Assembly (NCBI GenBank): GCA_947172645.1
Contig: CAMWBY010000002.1
Span: forward strand, 124,001 to 188,000
Direction: 5' to 3'
Length of the DNA stretch: 64,000 nt
DNA from: an uncultured Lachnospiraceae bacterium
GTDB taxonomy: Bacteria > Bacillota > Clostridia > Lachnospirales > Lachnospiraceae
Of this stretch, positions 55,745 to 64,000 are shown in pieces (within the stretch, counting starts at the first letter, position 1; each line of letters starts with the position of its first letter). The translations under genes and the position numbers were made by a program. A model generated the notes under the pieces. That model did no database searches. It had not been told where the DNA came from and saw nothing but the letters and a program-made list of their open reading frames with translations.

Positions 55745-57289
55745 ATGAAGAAAGTATATATCATCGGCGCGGGTCCTGCGGGGCTGACCGCTGCGTATGA
55801 ATTATTAAAACAGAGCAAGGACTACGAGGTCGTAGTGCTGGAAGAGAGCGACGCCATGGGCGGTATATCCAAAACCGTCAATTATAAGGGCAACCGCATG
55901 GATATGGGCGGCCACCGTTTCTTTTCCAAGGTCCCCGAAGTGAACGAATGGTGGAACAATATGCTTCCACTGCAGGGTTCTCCCACTTACGACGATATTA
56001 TCCTCGACCGTAAAATGACGCTGTCCCCCGGCGGACCTGACCCGGAGAAAGAAGACCGTGTTATGCTCAGACGGCACAGAGTATCCCGCATTTATTTCAA
56101 CAAGAGATTTTTCGATTATCCGATTTCTTTTACATGTTTCAAAAACATGTCCTTCATAGATATTATGCAGGCAGGGTTCAGTTATCTCGCATCCTTGATT
56201 CATAAGCGGAAAGAAAATTCCCTGGAAGACTTTTATATCAACCGTTTTGGCAGAAAGCTCTATTCCATGTTCTTCGAATACTACACGGAAAACCTCTGGG
56301 GCAGGCATCCCCGCGACATAGCCCCCGACTGGGGTTCGCAACGAGCCAAGGGACTGTCCATCACCGCCATTGTCAAAGACATGGTGGGCAAACTGCTTCC
56401 GGGAAAGAAAAACCGCAAAGTTGAGACTTCTCTTATCGAAGAATTTAGCTATCCGAAATTGGGCCCCGGTCAGTTATGGGATGTGACGGCACAGGAGATA
56501 GAGAAGATGGGCGGAACGATTCTACGCCAATGCAGAGCGGTAAAATTCCACAAAAATGCCGACAATCACATTACTTCCCTGACTTACGAAAGCAGTGGCA
56601 AAGAGGTTACCGTAGAAGGAGATATTTTCATCTCCTCCATGCCTGTCAGGGATTTGGTTGCAGGAATGAACGACGTGCCTTCCGAACCTGCGAGGATTGC
56701 CGCCGGGCTGCCATACAGGGATTACATGACCGTCGGACTGCTGCTGCCGAAACTGAATCTGAAAAATAAGACGAAAATAAAGACCGTCAACAATATCGTC
56801 CCGGACTGTTGGATTTATGTGCAAGACCGTTCCGTACAGCTTGGCCGTTTCCAGATTTACAACAACTGGTCTCCTTATATGATTAAAGACCTGGAACACA
56901 CGGTATGGATTGGCCTGGAATATTTCGTGGATGAAGGGGACAAGTATTGGACGATGGAAGACGCGGAATTTACCCGTTTTGCGGTAAAAGAAATTCTAAG
57001 CATGGGGCTGATTGACAAACCTGAAGATGTGATGGACTCTCATGTGGAGCGCGTCAAAAAAGCTTATCCGGCTTATTTCGATACCTATAAAGAGATTGAC
57101 ACTCTGATAGACTACCTGAAAACCATCGACAATCTCTACTGTGTAGGACGCAACGGGCAGCACCGTTACAACAACATTGACCATTCCATGGTCACATCCT
57201 TCGAGGCAGTGAAAAATATCATAAACGGTATTAAAAATAAAGATAATGTGTGGAACGTCAATACGGAGAAAGAGTATCACGAAGCCTGA
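55745..57289 (+). CDS. UDP-galactopyranose-mutase-like FAD-dependent protein
   Basis: 514 residues. The FAD motif [14 protein letters not shown] is at the start, followed by [12 protein letters not shown] and [11 protein letters not shown], as in the UGM/protoporphyrinogen-oxidase-like group. It is about 130 residues longer than classical UGM (Glf), so galactofuranose formation is not certain. Such genes often stand near glycan clusters. GAGGG lies 8 bases before the ATG. It is a single gene on the plus strand among minus-strand glycan genes. A structured repeat and a terminator follow. Confidence 0.8.
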   Translation: MKKVYIIGAGPAGLTAAYELLKQSKDYEVVVLEESDAMGGISKTVNYKGNRMDMGGHRFFSKVPEVNEWWNNMLPLQGSPTYDDIILDRKMTLSPGGPDPEKEDRVMLRRHRVSRIYFNKRFFDYPISFTCFKNMSFIDIMQAGFSYLASLIHKRKENSLEDFYINRFGRKLYSMFFEYYTENLWGRHPRDIAPDWGSQRAKGLSITAIVKDMVGKLLPGKKNRKVETSLIEEFSYPKLGPGQLWDVTAQEIEKMGGTILRQCRAVKFHKNADNHITSLTYESSGKEVTVEGDIFISSMPVRDLVAGMNDVPSEPARIAAGLPYRDYMTVGLLLPKLNLKNKTKIKTVNNIVPDCWIYVQDRSVQLGRFQIYNNWSPYMIKDLEHTVWIGLEYFVDEGDKYWTMEDAEFTRFAVKEILSMGLIDKPEDVMDSHVERVKKAYPAYFDTYKEIDTLIDYLKTIDNLYCVGRNGQHRYNNIDHSMVTSFEAVKNIINGIKNKDNVWNVNTEKEYHEA

Positions 57290-57340
57290 AAAAACAAGCA
57301 TAGCCCATTTGCGGGTTCCGCTTCGCAGACTCGGAAAATA
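57290..57340 (+). repeat. Post-stop structured element, copy 2
   Basis: AAAAACAAGCATAGCCCATTTGCGGG and, further on, TCGCAGACTCGGAAAA match the two ends of the element at 5223-5297, with a shorter and different middle. Both copies begin directly at the stop codon. Confidence 0.5.
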
Positions 57341-57351
57341 CTGGCAGATAA

Positions 57352-57391
57352 AAAGGCGCATGGTTCATAATTCACTGTTCCATGTGCCTTT
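57352..57391. terminator. Bidirectional terminator between convergent genes
   Basis: AAAGGCGCATGG pairs with CCATGTGCCTTT with one G-T pair. On the minus strand five T follow; on the plus strand TTTACTAATG follows. Confidence 0.75.
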
Positions 57392-57409
57392 ACTAATGTT
57401 TCCCTGGAC

Positions 57410-58468
57410 TTATCTGTCGACCAACCGGCGCCCGGACACATAATTGACACCTATCACAACCATTCCGACAATCAGCAGGAAATAGAAACTGATTCCCCGT
57501 GTAACATACATCGACGGCATCAGGTAACCGCCTGTGAAAATCCTGCCGAATATATTTCTGTACATCAGTTCCGTAATCCCCTGTGCGCCTGGAACCGGAA
57601 GCATGTCCACCGCGATATAGACCGATGCCTGCAGGCACATAACCGTCGCCGCATCCGCCCCCTGCAACGGAAAACCACAGTAAATAATCCAAGTCAACGC
57701 AAAGACACTGCATCTCTGGAGCAGTGTGAACAGACACACGTTCCATACTTTTCCCTTATTATCCAACAGAAACCGTACTGCGCCTTGATAGCTTCCCACG
57801 AACTGCCTAATCTTCTCCCTTCTTTGGTCTGAGGGTTTTAGAATCCTGAATTTCACCAATATTTTTTCACTCTGGAGAATCAGATTCTTCATCATTTCCG
57901 GCGCAAGCATCACCGCAAGCAAAAGAAGCACCAAAAGCAAGTTTAACGCCAGTCCCAGAAGATACAGAGGGAAATATTCCCGCAGATGGCTTTTTAACGG
58001 CCTATGCCAGAAAACCAGAATTGCAATGCCAATCAACACCAACACAAACTTATAAAGCAGCGCCACCGTCATAAGCACTACGGAGGACTGTGGCATGCCG
58101 TTCTTATCCTTGCACATATAGTAAAGCTGCATAGGTTGTCCGCCAGTAGCGGAAGGCGTGATGCCCGAGTAGAAAAAACCGATAAAAGAATATCCGATGC
58201 ATTTCGTCAGGCTGCTTTTCCCGTTCAGGGAACGAAGCAGGTAATATATCATAATGCCTTCCGCACTGACAAAAAACAACGCCGTAAGCAGCGCAAGGCA
58301 CAGGGCGGCCGGGGAAAGGGTTGCCAGCGCCGCCGCCACGCGTCTCATATTCTGCCCACGAAAAACCGTATAAAAAGACAGTCCCATCACCGACAGGAAA
58401 AACCCTGCCTCTAAAACCCTTTTTCTACTGACCTGCCGCTTACCGCCATTGCCACAACTAACATCCAT
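57410..58468 (-). CDS. YbhN/AglD-type (LPG synthase TM-like) membrane protein
   Basis: 352 residues with eight or more membrane segments. The family signature region YSFIGFFYSGITPSATGGQP is present, and the late motif VDMLPVPGAQGITE. Members are thought to move or attach lipids and lipid-linked glycans across the membrane. No MprF synthetase domain is attached. GGAGG is only 3 bases before the ATG. The first 11 bp overlap the end of the preceding papain-like gene. Confidence 0.85.
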   Translation of the reverse strand: MDVSCGNGGKRQVSRKRVLEAGFFLSVMGLSFYTVFRGQNMRRVAAALATLSPAALCLALLTALFFVSAEGIMIYYLLRSLNGKSSLTKCIGYSFIGFFYSGITPSATGGQPMQLYYMCKDKNGMPQSSVVLMTVALLYKFVLVLIGIAILVFWHRPLKSHLREYFPLYLLGLALNLLLVLLLLAVMLAPEMMKNLILQSEKILVKFRILKPSDQRREKIRQFVGSYQGAVRFLLDNKGKVWNVCLFTLLQRCSVFALTWIIYCGFPLQGADAATVMCLQASVYIAVDMLPVPGAQGITELMYRNIFGRIFTGGYLMPSMYVTRGISFYFLLIVGMVVIGVNYVSGRRLVDR

Positions 58469-59048
58469 ATGCCTCCGCCGTCCTTCCCTCGCCCTGCAAA
58501 CCGGTATCCGCCATTGTTCCTGCCAAGCGAATAAATTCTGTCAGCTTTCCTTCATAAATCTTCTTTTTATCCGGATATATATAGAAATCTTTCGGTGTCA
58601 CAAGCGAAAAGTGTTTCTTGGATACCATGATGCCATTTTCCTGCAAAATCCTGGCAATATAGGAAGAGCAGGTGTAATGGTTTTTCTGGTAAAAAGGAAT
58701 GCTATATAAGATAAAAGGCAGCCCGAACACCGCATAATGATAATGCAGCCGTCGCCTGTAATCTTCCCGGAGCTGCCGCCAGACTCCCTCTTTCTGTTCC
58801 GGGCTGCATTCCAGTTCACATACCATATATTCCGCCGTCGGAAATGCCCTTGCAATCCGTTCCTTTTCCTCCCGCTCAAAGCCCGCAAAAAACGGGATAA
58901 ACGGATTTCTTCTTCCAAAACTGTAGGCCTCCTCCATGTGTCTGTCCATAGAAAGCACCACATGTATATATTTCTGCCCAAGAAATTTTCTGATTAAGTA
59001 TGCAAATATCCCCGGCGTATCCACCAAGGCAATATAAATATGCGCCAT
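58458..59048 (-). CDS. Putative permuted papain-like (YiiX/NlpC-type) protein
   Basis: 196 residues, no signal peptide. A His in KYIHVVLSMD near the start and a Cys in HYTCSSYIARILQ in the second half give the permuted His-then-Cys order of the YiiX-type papain-like fold. Such proteins may act on amides or lipids. The start at 59048 is chosen because GAGG lies 7 bases upstream; an ATG two codons earlier overlaps it. Encoded between GT2 and the YbhN-like gene, tightly spaced. Confidence 0.6.
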   Translation of the reverse strand: MAHIYIALVDTPGIFAYLIRKFLGQKYIHVVLSMDRHMEEAYSFGRRNPFIPFFAGFEREEKERIARAFPTAEYMVCELECSPEQKEGVWRQLREDYRRRLHYHYAVFGLPFILYSIPFYQKNHYTCSSYIARILQENGIMVSKKHFSLVTPKDFYIYPDKKKIYEGKLTEFIRLAGTMADTGLQGEGRTAEAYGC

Positions 59049-59071
59049 ATCCATACCTCAAGTCCATCTTT

Positions 59072-60121
59072 TTACTGGAACTGGTAAATCTTACGCGCCG
59101 CACGGTAACCGCCCTTTGTCAGCATACCGCCCACTCTGCCAGGCAGATAAGTAAGCCCGCTAAGCGTTGTGTATTTCAGACGGAAATACAATCTTATATT
59201 CTCTTGCTTAATGTTATCCCAAAGCTGTTTGCGTTTCCCATAGGCCTCCCGTGAATCGATAAGAAGAAGATGAATCGACGAAATCGCCATCATTATAGAG
59301 ATGTTGCGGCACATGTATTCCGCCAGTTTCGGATATACTTCCCGCACTTCTTTTAGGTCAACACATTTAAAAACTATCTGCGTCACTCGAATTTGTTGGT
59401 CAATACGGCTCATCAATACTTTTTCATTGACCGACTGGTCTTCCCTGCCGATATAATAATGATACAGGTCTATGTCCATATAATAGATATGTCGTACATA
59501 AGGCAGAGGTTTATATGCAAAGATATTATCCACATAAAAAGTGTGTTCCGGTAATACCACCTCCGCCCTGCGCAGAATCTGTGTCCTGAACACCAGTGCG
59601 TGCATAATCAAATACTGAGACGTGTGGAATCTTCCGATATCATTCCAGTCGCATGTCTCTTCCACCGGAAAAACATTCCTGTAATGCACGGTATGGGACG
59701 TTCCTTCGTCCAGATGGTCATAAGTATAGTTACAGACAAACAAATCCGGCATTTCTCCGGACAGTCCTGCCTCTTTCATGGTACAAAACCGTTTTATTCT
59801 ATTCAGTAATTTAAGATACGAGTCTTTGTCCAGCCAGTCATCCGAATCCACCACCTTAAAGAACATCCCCTGCGCCAGTTCCAGGCCCTTGTTGACCCCT
59901 GCCCCATGTCCTCCATTCTCCTGATGTACCGCCCTCACAATGCCAGGATATAACCGCTCATAATCATCCGCTATTTCCCCGGTGGCATCCCTGGAGCCGT
60001 CGTCTATCACGATAATCTCCACATCTTCTCCTCCGGGAAGAAGGGACTCGATGCACCGTTTCATATAATCCTGCGAATTGTAGCAAGGAACCGTAAATGT
60101 TATGTATTTTGTCTCTTCCAT
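59072..60121 (-). CDS. Family 2 glycosyltransferase
   Basis: 349 residues. ITFTVPCYNSQDYM at the start, VIDDGSRDATGE, VDSDDWLDKDSY (DXD metal site) and an aromatic-rich middle. The layout is that of capsular GT2 enzymes. GGGGAGG precedes the ATG. It heads a three-gene unit (GT2, papain-like, YbhN-like) that ends at 57352. Confidence 0.9.
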   Translation of the reverse strand: MEETKYITFTVPCYNSQDYMKRCIESLLPGGEDVEIIVIDDGSRDATGEIADDYERLYPGIVRAVHQENGGHGAGVNKGLELAQGMFFKVVDSDDWLDKDSYLKLLNRIKRFCTMKEAGLSGEMPDLFVCNYTYDHLDEGTSHTVHYRNVFPVEETCDWNDIGRFHTSQYLIMHALVFRTQILRRAEVVLPEHTFYVDNIFAYKPLPYVRHIYYMDIDLYHYYIGREDQSVNEKVLMSRIDQQIRVTQIVFKCVDLKEVREVYPKLAEYMCRNISIMMAISSIHLLLIDSREAYGKRKQLWDNIKQENIRLYFRLKYTTLSGLTYLPGRVGGMLTKGGYRAARKIYQFQ

Positions 60122-60279
60122 GTTTTCCTCCCCTTTTGTAGATAGACGCTTGTGTTTCGCATCCTCTCTATATTCTCTATGGTTCTTTCACTTTCTGTAT
60201 ATCATAACGGGCAAAACCATGTTTTTTCTTCAAGTAAATATTAAGAATTATTTAATTTAACCTTGTTCTAATGTAAAAA

Positions 60280-60342
60280 ACTCCGGTATACCTTAAAAAG
60301 TTTACTTTTCTGCAAAAGTCCCTTTCCAAAATATACCGGAGT
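60280..60342 (-). terminator. Long-range terminator hairpin after the polytopic protein gene
   Basis: ACTCCGGTATA pairs perfectly with TATACCGGAGT across 41 bases that are themselves partly self-complementary; six T follow on the minus strand. The rest of the 297-bp spacer 60122-60418 is AT-rich without other clear features. Confidence 0.65.
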
Positions 60343-60418
60343 CTGTTTTATTATATGATTTTCCCTTTTGAAATATGCTGATTATCCTGCCGGGAGCGTA
60401 TAAAATAATTATCAGATA

Positions 60419-62374
60419 TCAACGAATCACAATCCCGAATCTCCCATCCTCATCCCGCACGGCGCAAAGCGACGCCACATTCCCTGTCAGAGTCCTGTAC
60501 CGTGACGCATCCACCGGGTCCTGGTAATAATCCATGTCATTTTCACAGACCCATGGAATCTCCGCGCAGGTGAGTTTCACTTTCAGGTATTGGAGATAGA
60601 ACTGGCAGTCCGACACCATGCTCAAGTCTTCAATCCTGACGCCGTCGTACTCCGCAAGCTGCCCTGTATCAAAATCAAAATCCGCCTCCATTTTCAGTCC
60701 CGCAATCATGTCGGACGGATAATTGCCGCGGTAGCCAAGTCCCGCCCAGTTCACTTTCATGTCATTGCACCACCATGTCACCATTCCGATATTGGATATC
60801 GCCAATACAACCGCCACAAGAAACGCCAGCTTTTCGGCAATATCCCGACATTGTTTTATCCGCAGCGCCGGCACGCACAAGAACGCATACAGATAGGGGG
60901 AAATATAGTACAGTAACTTCCCCGCGCTCCAAGCCTTGCCTGCCGCCCACATCCCAAGCACCGCCACAAAGCCTGTCAACGATAAAATCCACAAAGCCCA
61001 TACCGGCTTCTCCGTCTTTTTCACAAAAAATCTACACATGCAAAATATGATAAGAAGTGCAAACAGCACTGAAAGCCCTGTCAGGGCAAGCGCCGTCATT
61101 CCATAATACCTCTCATAATTAGGCGTCATATTATACATGCCAAAAAGAGACATGACACGGTTCGCCACGCCGCTGACAGGCCCCGTTATCCGTCCCTCGT
61201 CAATGCCATAACGCCCAAGCCACCATGCGTTAAAATAGTTGGCCCAAGACTGCCTCACATCGCTCACGGAAGTATGAATCTGCCCCGACAGGAAATGCAC
61301 AATCCTGTAATTTACGAGCACAAGTATCCCAAGCGACAGAACCGGAATGCCTGCAAGATGCACGGTCTGTCGTCTTGTCAATTTCGCTTTGCCGTATATA
61401 AGCAGCGCAATCCCAGTCACAAAATACAGCGCGCCATGCACCAGTGCGCTTTCCAGATACAAAGCAAGACCCCCCGACGCAAGCAGGACCATGGCCAGAT
61501 ATCTTTTCCTGTCCCATGGACTTTCCTGTTCCTTCGCCATCTCCCGTCCTTCCGTCAACTCCTGTGCATATTGTATAAACACGGCAGTCAATGCCACAAG
61601 CACCGCAATCGAGGAAATCTGAGATACGGCATCGATGTCATACTGAATCTGCCCCCAGAACCCCACACAGTATAACGCTGCCGCAATCCCCCACAAAGCT
61701 CTCTGAAAAAATCCCGCTTCCGCCGTATGCTCCAACACCGTAATAAACAGATAAAGCAATGAACTCATTGTCATCGCCAACACAAACATCCTGTATAAAT
61801 AAACCACCCAATAAACCTCTCCCGAAGGATTCGCTCTCATCATGGCAATCATAAGTCCTGCGGAGGGCCTGTCCTTCACCGCCCAGCGGTATCCTCTCCA
61901 CAGCACATCACTGACCTCCTCGATTTCTTCCCTGGAACGGCTCTCGTACCATCCAATGGGATGCATGGAGAGCGCCACTGTCTCCTCCACATAAGTCTGT
62001 TGGTCCGTACAGTTTCCCCGGTACACATAGTACTGGTCTCCTCCCGCCAGACCCGGAAGCAGCATCACAAGCCACAAGCCAATCACGCCAAGCAACACCG
62101 CCAACGCGGCTTTGTCTATCCTGTGCCGCCTGACCAAATCTATAAGCGCCGCAAGGCCAAGCGCAAGACATACAATACGGATTCCCTGCACCGGCATCCT
62201 GCATGTAAAATAAAGCAATGTTGACACCAATGTCAGTTCAGAAAATCCAAGGGCAAAAGAAAGCAGGCAGGCGCCCTTCGCATGACTGCCTGCAAAAAGC
62301 TTTCCTGCCGTCCATTGTCCAACAATCCAAACAATTCCGATATAACACACTGCCGCCGCAAAATCAAGTACCAT
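60419..62374 (-). CDS. Large polytopic membrane protein, GT-C-like
   Basis: About 651 residues with 12 or more membrane segments and a short C-terminal extracellular domain. The loop QYYVYRGNCTDQQTYVEE after an early segment would fit the acidic first loop of GT-C glycosyltransferases; this is suggestion only. Related in style to the DUF6077-like protein at 52 kb. The start is uncertain: ATG at 62374 has GAAAGG 15 bases upstream, while the open frame reaches 62455, but that stretch contains the GGAGAATGC hairpin. It is in the same direction as the SGNH lipoprotein gene. Confidence 0.65.
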   Translation of the reverse strand: MVLDFAAAVCYIGIVWIVGQWTAGKLFAGSHAKGACLLSFALGFSELTLVSTLLYFTCRMPVQGIRIVCLALGLAALIDLVRRHRIDKAALAVLLGVIGLWLVMLLPGLAGGDQYYVYRGNCTDQQTYVEETVALSMHPIGWYESRSREEIEEVSDVLWRGYRWAVKDRPSAGLMIAMMRANPSGEVYWVVYLYRMFVLAMTMSSLLYLFITVLEHTAEAGFFQRALWGIAAALYCVGFWGQIQYDIDAVSQISSIAVLVALTAVFIQYAQELTEGREMAKEQESPWDRKRYLAMVLLASGGLALYLESALVHGALYFVTGIALLIYGKAKLTRRQTVHLAGIPVLSLGILVLVNYRIVHFLSGQIHTSVSDVRQSWANYFNAWWLGRYGIDEGRITGPVSGVANRVMSLFGMYNMTPNYERYYGMTALALTGLSVLFALLIIFCMCRFFVKKTEKPVWALWILSLTGFVAVLGMWAAGKAWSAGKLLYYISPYLYAFLCVPALRIKQCRDIAEKLAFLVAVVLAISNIGMVTWWCNDMKVNWAGLGYRGNYPSDMIAGLKMEADFDFDTGQLAEYDGVRIEDLSMVSDCQFYLQYLKVKLTCAEIPWVCENDMDYYQDPVDASRYRTLTGNVASLCAVRDEDGRFGIVIR

Positions 62375-62423
62375 ACTGCCAGTCCCATACCTTTCTTGTA
62401 AGCTGCCTGCCCTAAACCAATGC

Positions 62424-62450
62424 GGAGAATGCCCGCCCAAAGCATTCTCC
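62424..62450. repeat. GGAGAATGC hairpin, second copy
   Basis: GGAGAATGC pairs with GCATTCTCC over a 9-base loop. The stem and the flanks GCGGAGAATGC and GCATTCTCCAG are shared with 17236-17264, also with a 9-base loop. Confidence 0.75.
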
Positions 62451-62496
62451 AGCATATCCGTCGCCGGCAGGCCGCGCTTTTACCGCCCGTAGATTA

Positions 62497-63474
62497 TCAA
62501 TATACACCCTGCAAACCGCCCAGCACTGCCTCTTTTACACACGCCATGCCGGCAGGAGTCAGATGCACGCCGTCGGAGGTCATCTCCTGCAAATTGTCAA
62601 TCCCGATTCCACAGTCGTTCAGTTCAATCACCGATACCCCTTTATTCTGCGCGATGATGCGAATCCGCTCTGAATAGTCTTCCGCCGTAAACCCGCGGTG
62701 GTTCTTAAAAACAACAAAGGGCTGGTCTGTCCCCCACTCCCCAACAGGAGTCAGGCTGCAACAATACACCTGGGAAATAGGATAATCGCTCGCCAGTTTA
62801 TCCAGAATGAGACAGTAGGCGTCGCTGAAATTGTCCACCACGCCTTCCTCCACCAACTGCGTGCCGTCATTTTCCCCAAGCGGCACGCCCTTTAACAAAT
62901 CATTGATTCCCATATAGACGACGATAATATCCGGCATCTTCCCCTGCTTGCCCATCAAAAGGGAAATCCGTCCGCCGCTGCATCCATAGGAAGGGTCTTC
63001 GGCACATAAAGAATCACCCGTGCAAGTACTCCCTGCACTGGAATTGTTGGCGCACAGCTCCATGCCTGTCTCTTCAATAAGCTGCATCCACCATGTTTCT
63101 GACACATCTGTCACTTCTCCGTCCCTGGGATAAAAAACAGTACATTCCCCCGGTATCCACCCGTCAAAGGTGGATATGCTGTCGCCAAGAATGGACAGGC
63201 TCATTCCCTCTAACTGAATGCCCTGCGCAAGCAGCTGCTCCTCCTCCGATGCATCTTCGCCAGAACCGTCTGCACTTCCTTCTTGTGCAGCAGCACTATC
63301 CCCATCGGCATCCTCAAGTTCTTCACTATCCCGTTCACTTTCCGTATCTTCGCCTGCCCCGGCGTCCTGACCCTCCGCAGCGCTTTCTGCATCCTTCCCC
63401 ACGCTTCCGCAGCCTGCAAGCCCCATTACCGTAAGTCCCACGCATAACAGCATGCTTATCCATCTGTTCTTCAT
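62497..63474 (-). CDS. SGNH/GDSL hydrolase lipoprotein
   Basis: 325 residues. The N-terminal signal ends in a lipobox (GLAGCG, Cys near residue 22), so it should be processed by LspA. A low-complexity acidic linker (Asp/Glu/Ala/Ser, ~25-80) precedes an SGNH hydrolase domain. Block I is ILGDSIS (Ser), block III YMGINDLL and block V SDGVHLTPAG (Asp, His), so it looks active. It probably removes ester groups such as acetyl from a surface glycan or peptidoglycan. The ATG at 63474 has AAAGGA 12 bases upstream. Confidence 0.85.
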   Translation of the reverse strand: MKNRWISMLLCVGLTVMGLAGCGSVGKDAESAAEGQDAGAGEDTESERDSEELEDADGDSAAAQEGSADGSGEDASEEEQLLAQGIQLEGMSLSILGDSISTFDGWIPGECTVFYPRDGEVTDVSETWWMQLIEETGMELCANNSSAGSTCTGDSLCAEDPSYGCSGGRISLLMGKQGKMPDIIVVYMGINDLLKGVPLGENDGTQLVEEGVVDNFSDAYCLILDKLASDYPISQVYCCSLTPVGEWGTDQPFVVFKNHRGFTAEDYSERIRIIAQNKGVSVIELNDCGIGIDNLQEMTSDGVHLTPAGMACVKEAVLGGLQGVY

Positions 63475-63538
63475 AAGTTCATCCATTCCTTTATATCTAA
63501 CTTCCTACATGCAAACCTTCCGCACCACAAACAACCCC

Positions 63539-64000
63539 TTACTTCTTAAACACCGATTGCCTCGCCCCGTGCAGTTTCTCATGGTGCTTGAGCACATCGT
63601 CCACCGCATCCATGCGCAGCCCCGCATCGATGAAATCGCAGTTTTTGCAGAAAGGGTAGTTCTGTCTGCCGCTTTTAATCGCCTGGCGCAGTTTCTGGTA
63701 TGGCTTACTGTTCCACCCGTCTTTCAAGGACACTTCGTTTAAATCCGCAAGATTGGTCTTCTCGAAATTGTCACAGCAACATATTCCCAATTTCCCGTTT
63801 GGCATAATCCACATATCCGTGAACGGCATCAGGCAAGTCTCCTTGATGACCTTATCTGTCGCAGGTTTATTGGGCGCGCTGCCGGCCCGGTTCGTGAGCA
63901 CCTCCTTCTCATACCGGATTTGGATGAGAATGTCCACGTCCTTAAACTCCTCCGGGTGCGCTTTGACATAATCATGGATAACCTTCACGTTATCATGCAT
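63539..64000 (-). CDS. Radical SAM/SPASM domain protein, C-terminal part only
   Basis: The 5' part lies beyond the right edge; 153 residues of the C-terminus are seen. CLMPFTDMWIMPNGKLGICC, then a Cys-containing FCKNCDF, form a SPASM-type auxiliary iron-sulfur cluster region. The radical SAM CxxxCxxC core would be upstream, outside the window. Such proteins often modify sugars or peptides in glycan clusters; the substrate is unknown. Confidence 0.75.
   Translation of the reverse strand: MHDNVKVIHDYVKAHPEEFKDVDILIQIRYEKEVLTNRAGSAPNKPATDKVIKETCLMPFTDMWIMPNGKLGICCCDNFEKTNLADLNEVSLKDGWNSKPYQKLRQAIKSGRQNYPFCKNCDFIDAGLRMDAVDDVLKHHEKLHGARQSVFKK

Overview
The window looks like a chromosomal segment of an anaerobic Gram-positive Clostridia, most likely a Lachnospiraceae gut commensal. 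This is judged from the protein families (YesM-type kinase, clostridial S8 protease, LCP ligase, GH25 lysozymes, DUF4867, DUF6077), the strong GGAGG ribosome binding sites and the moderate base composition. No tRNA, rRNA, IS transposase, phage gene or CRISPR array was seen. Most of the window is one large cell-surface glycan region.

Layout. 1-19 kb is mixed housekeeping and accessory genes: a sensor kinase cut by the left edge, a hemerythrin/CheX-like protein, a stand-alone PTS-IIC-like permease, a FliD-like tandem-repeat protein, a sugar operon (xylulokinase, DUF4867, fucose/arabinose isomerase family) facing its LacI regulator with an 18-bp palindromic operator, a GGDEF-EAL protein, a carbamate-kinase-family protein, LspA, a subtilase with Cys in place of the catalytic Ser, a ClpX-like unfoldase with extra segments, and HtrA. 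19-29 kb holds glmS, GT2 enzymes, an LCP ligase, the lipid-linked priming sugar transferase and phosphoglucomutase. 29.4-43.1 kb is one long minus-strand operon: rfbB, rfbA, a membrane GH25, rfbC, the ABC permease, the ABC ATPase with a Wzt-like C-terminal domain, a methyltransferase-kinase fusion resembling WbdD, and two large GT2 proteins. 43-46.4 kb is a 1085-residue GH25 protein with Ig-like domains. 46.7-51 kb has a small zinc-ribbon protein and an SGNH/MBOAT acylation module. 51-55.3 kb has DUF6077-type membrane proteins and two GT4 enzymes. 55.7-64 kb has a UGM-like flavoprotein, a YbhN-like membrane protein, a papain-like protein, GT2, a large polytopic protein, an SGNH lipoprotein and the end of a radical SAM/SPASM protein.

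How it fits together (inference). Phosphoglucomutase supplies glucose-1-phosphate to RfbA, RfbB and RfbC for dTDP-rhamnose (RfbD is not in the window). The priming transferase starts the chain on undecaprenyl phosphate, GT2 enzymes extend it, the methyltransferase-kinase may cap it, the ABC exporter with its carbohydrate-binding-type domain selects and exports it, and the LCP protein attaches it to peptidoglycan. This would be a Gram-positive counterpart of the capped, ABC-exported O-antigen logic of E. coli O8/O9a.

The intergenic DNA is unusually structured. It has a 37-bp hairpin tandem array in the rfb leader, a 74-bp triplication, two elements with conserved flanks around different stems, a recurring GGAGAATGC hairpin, a repeated post-stop element, and an intrinsic terminator lying inside the lspA coding sequence.
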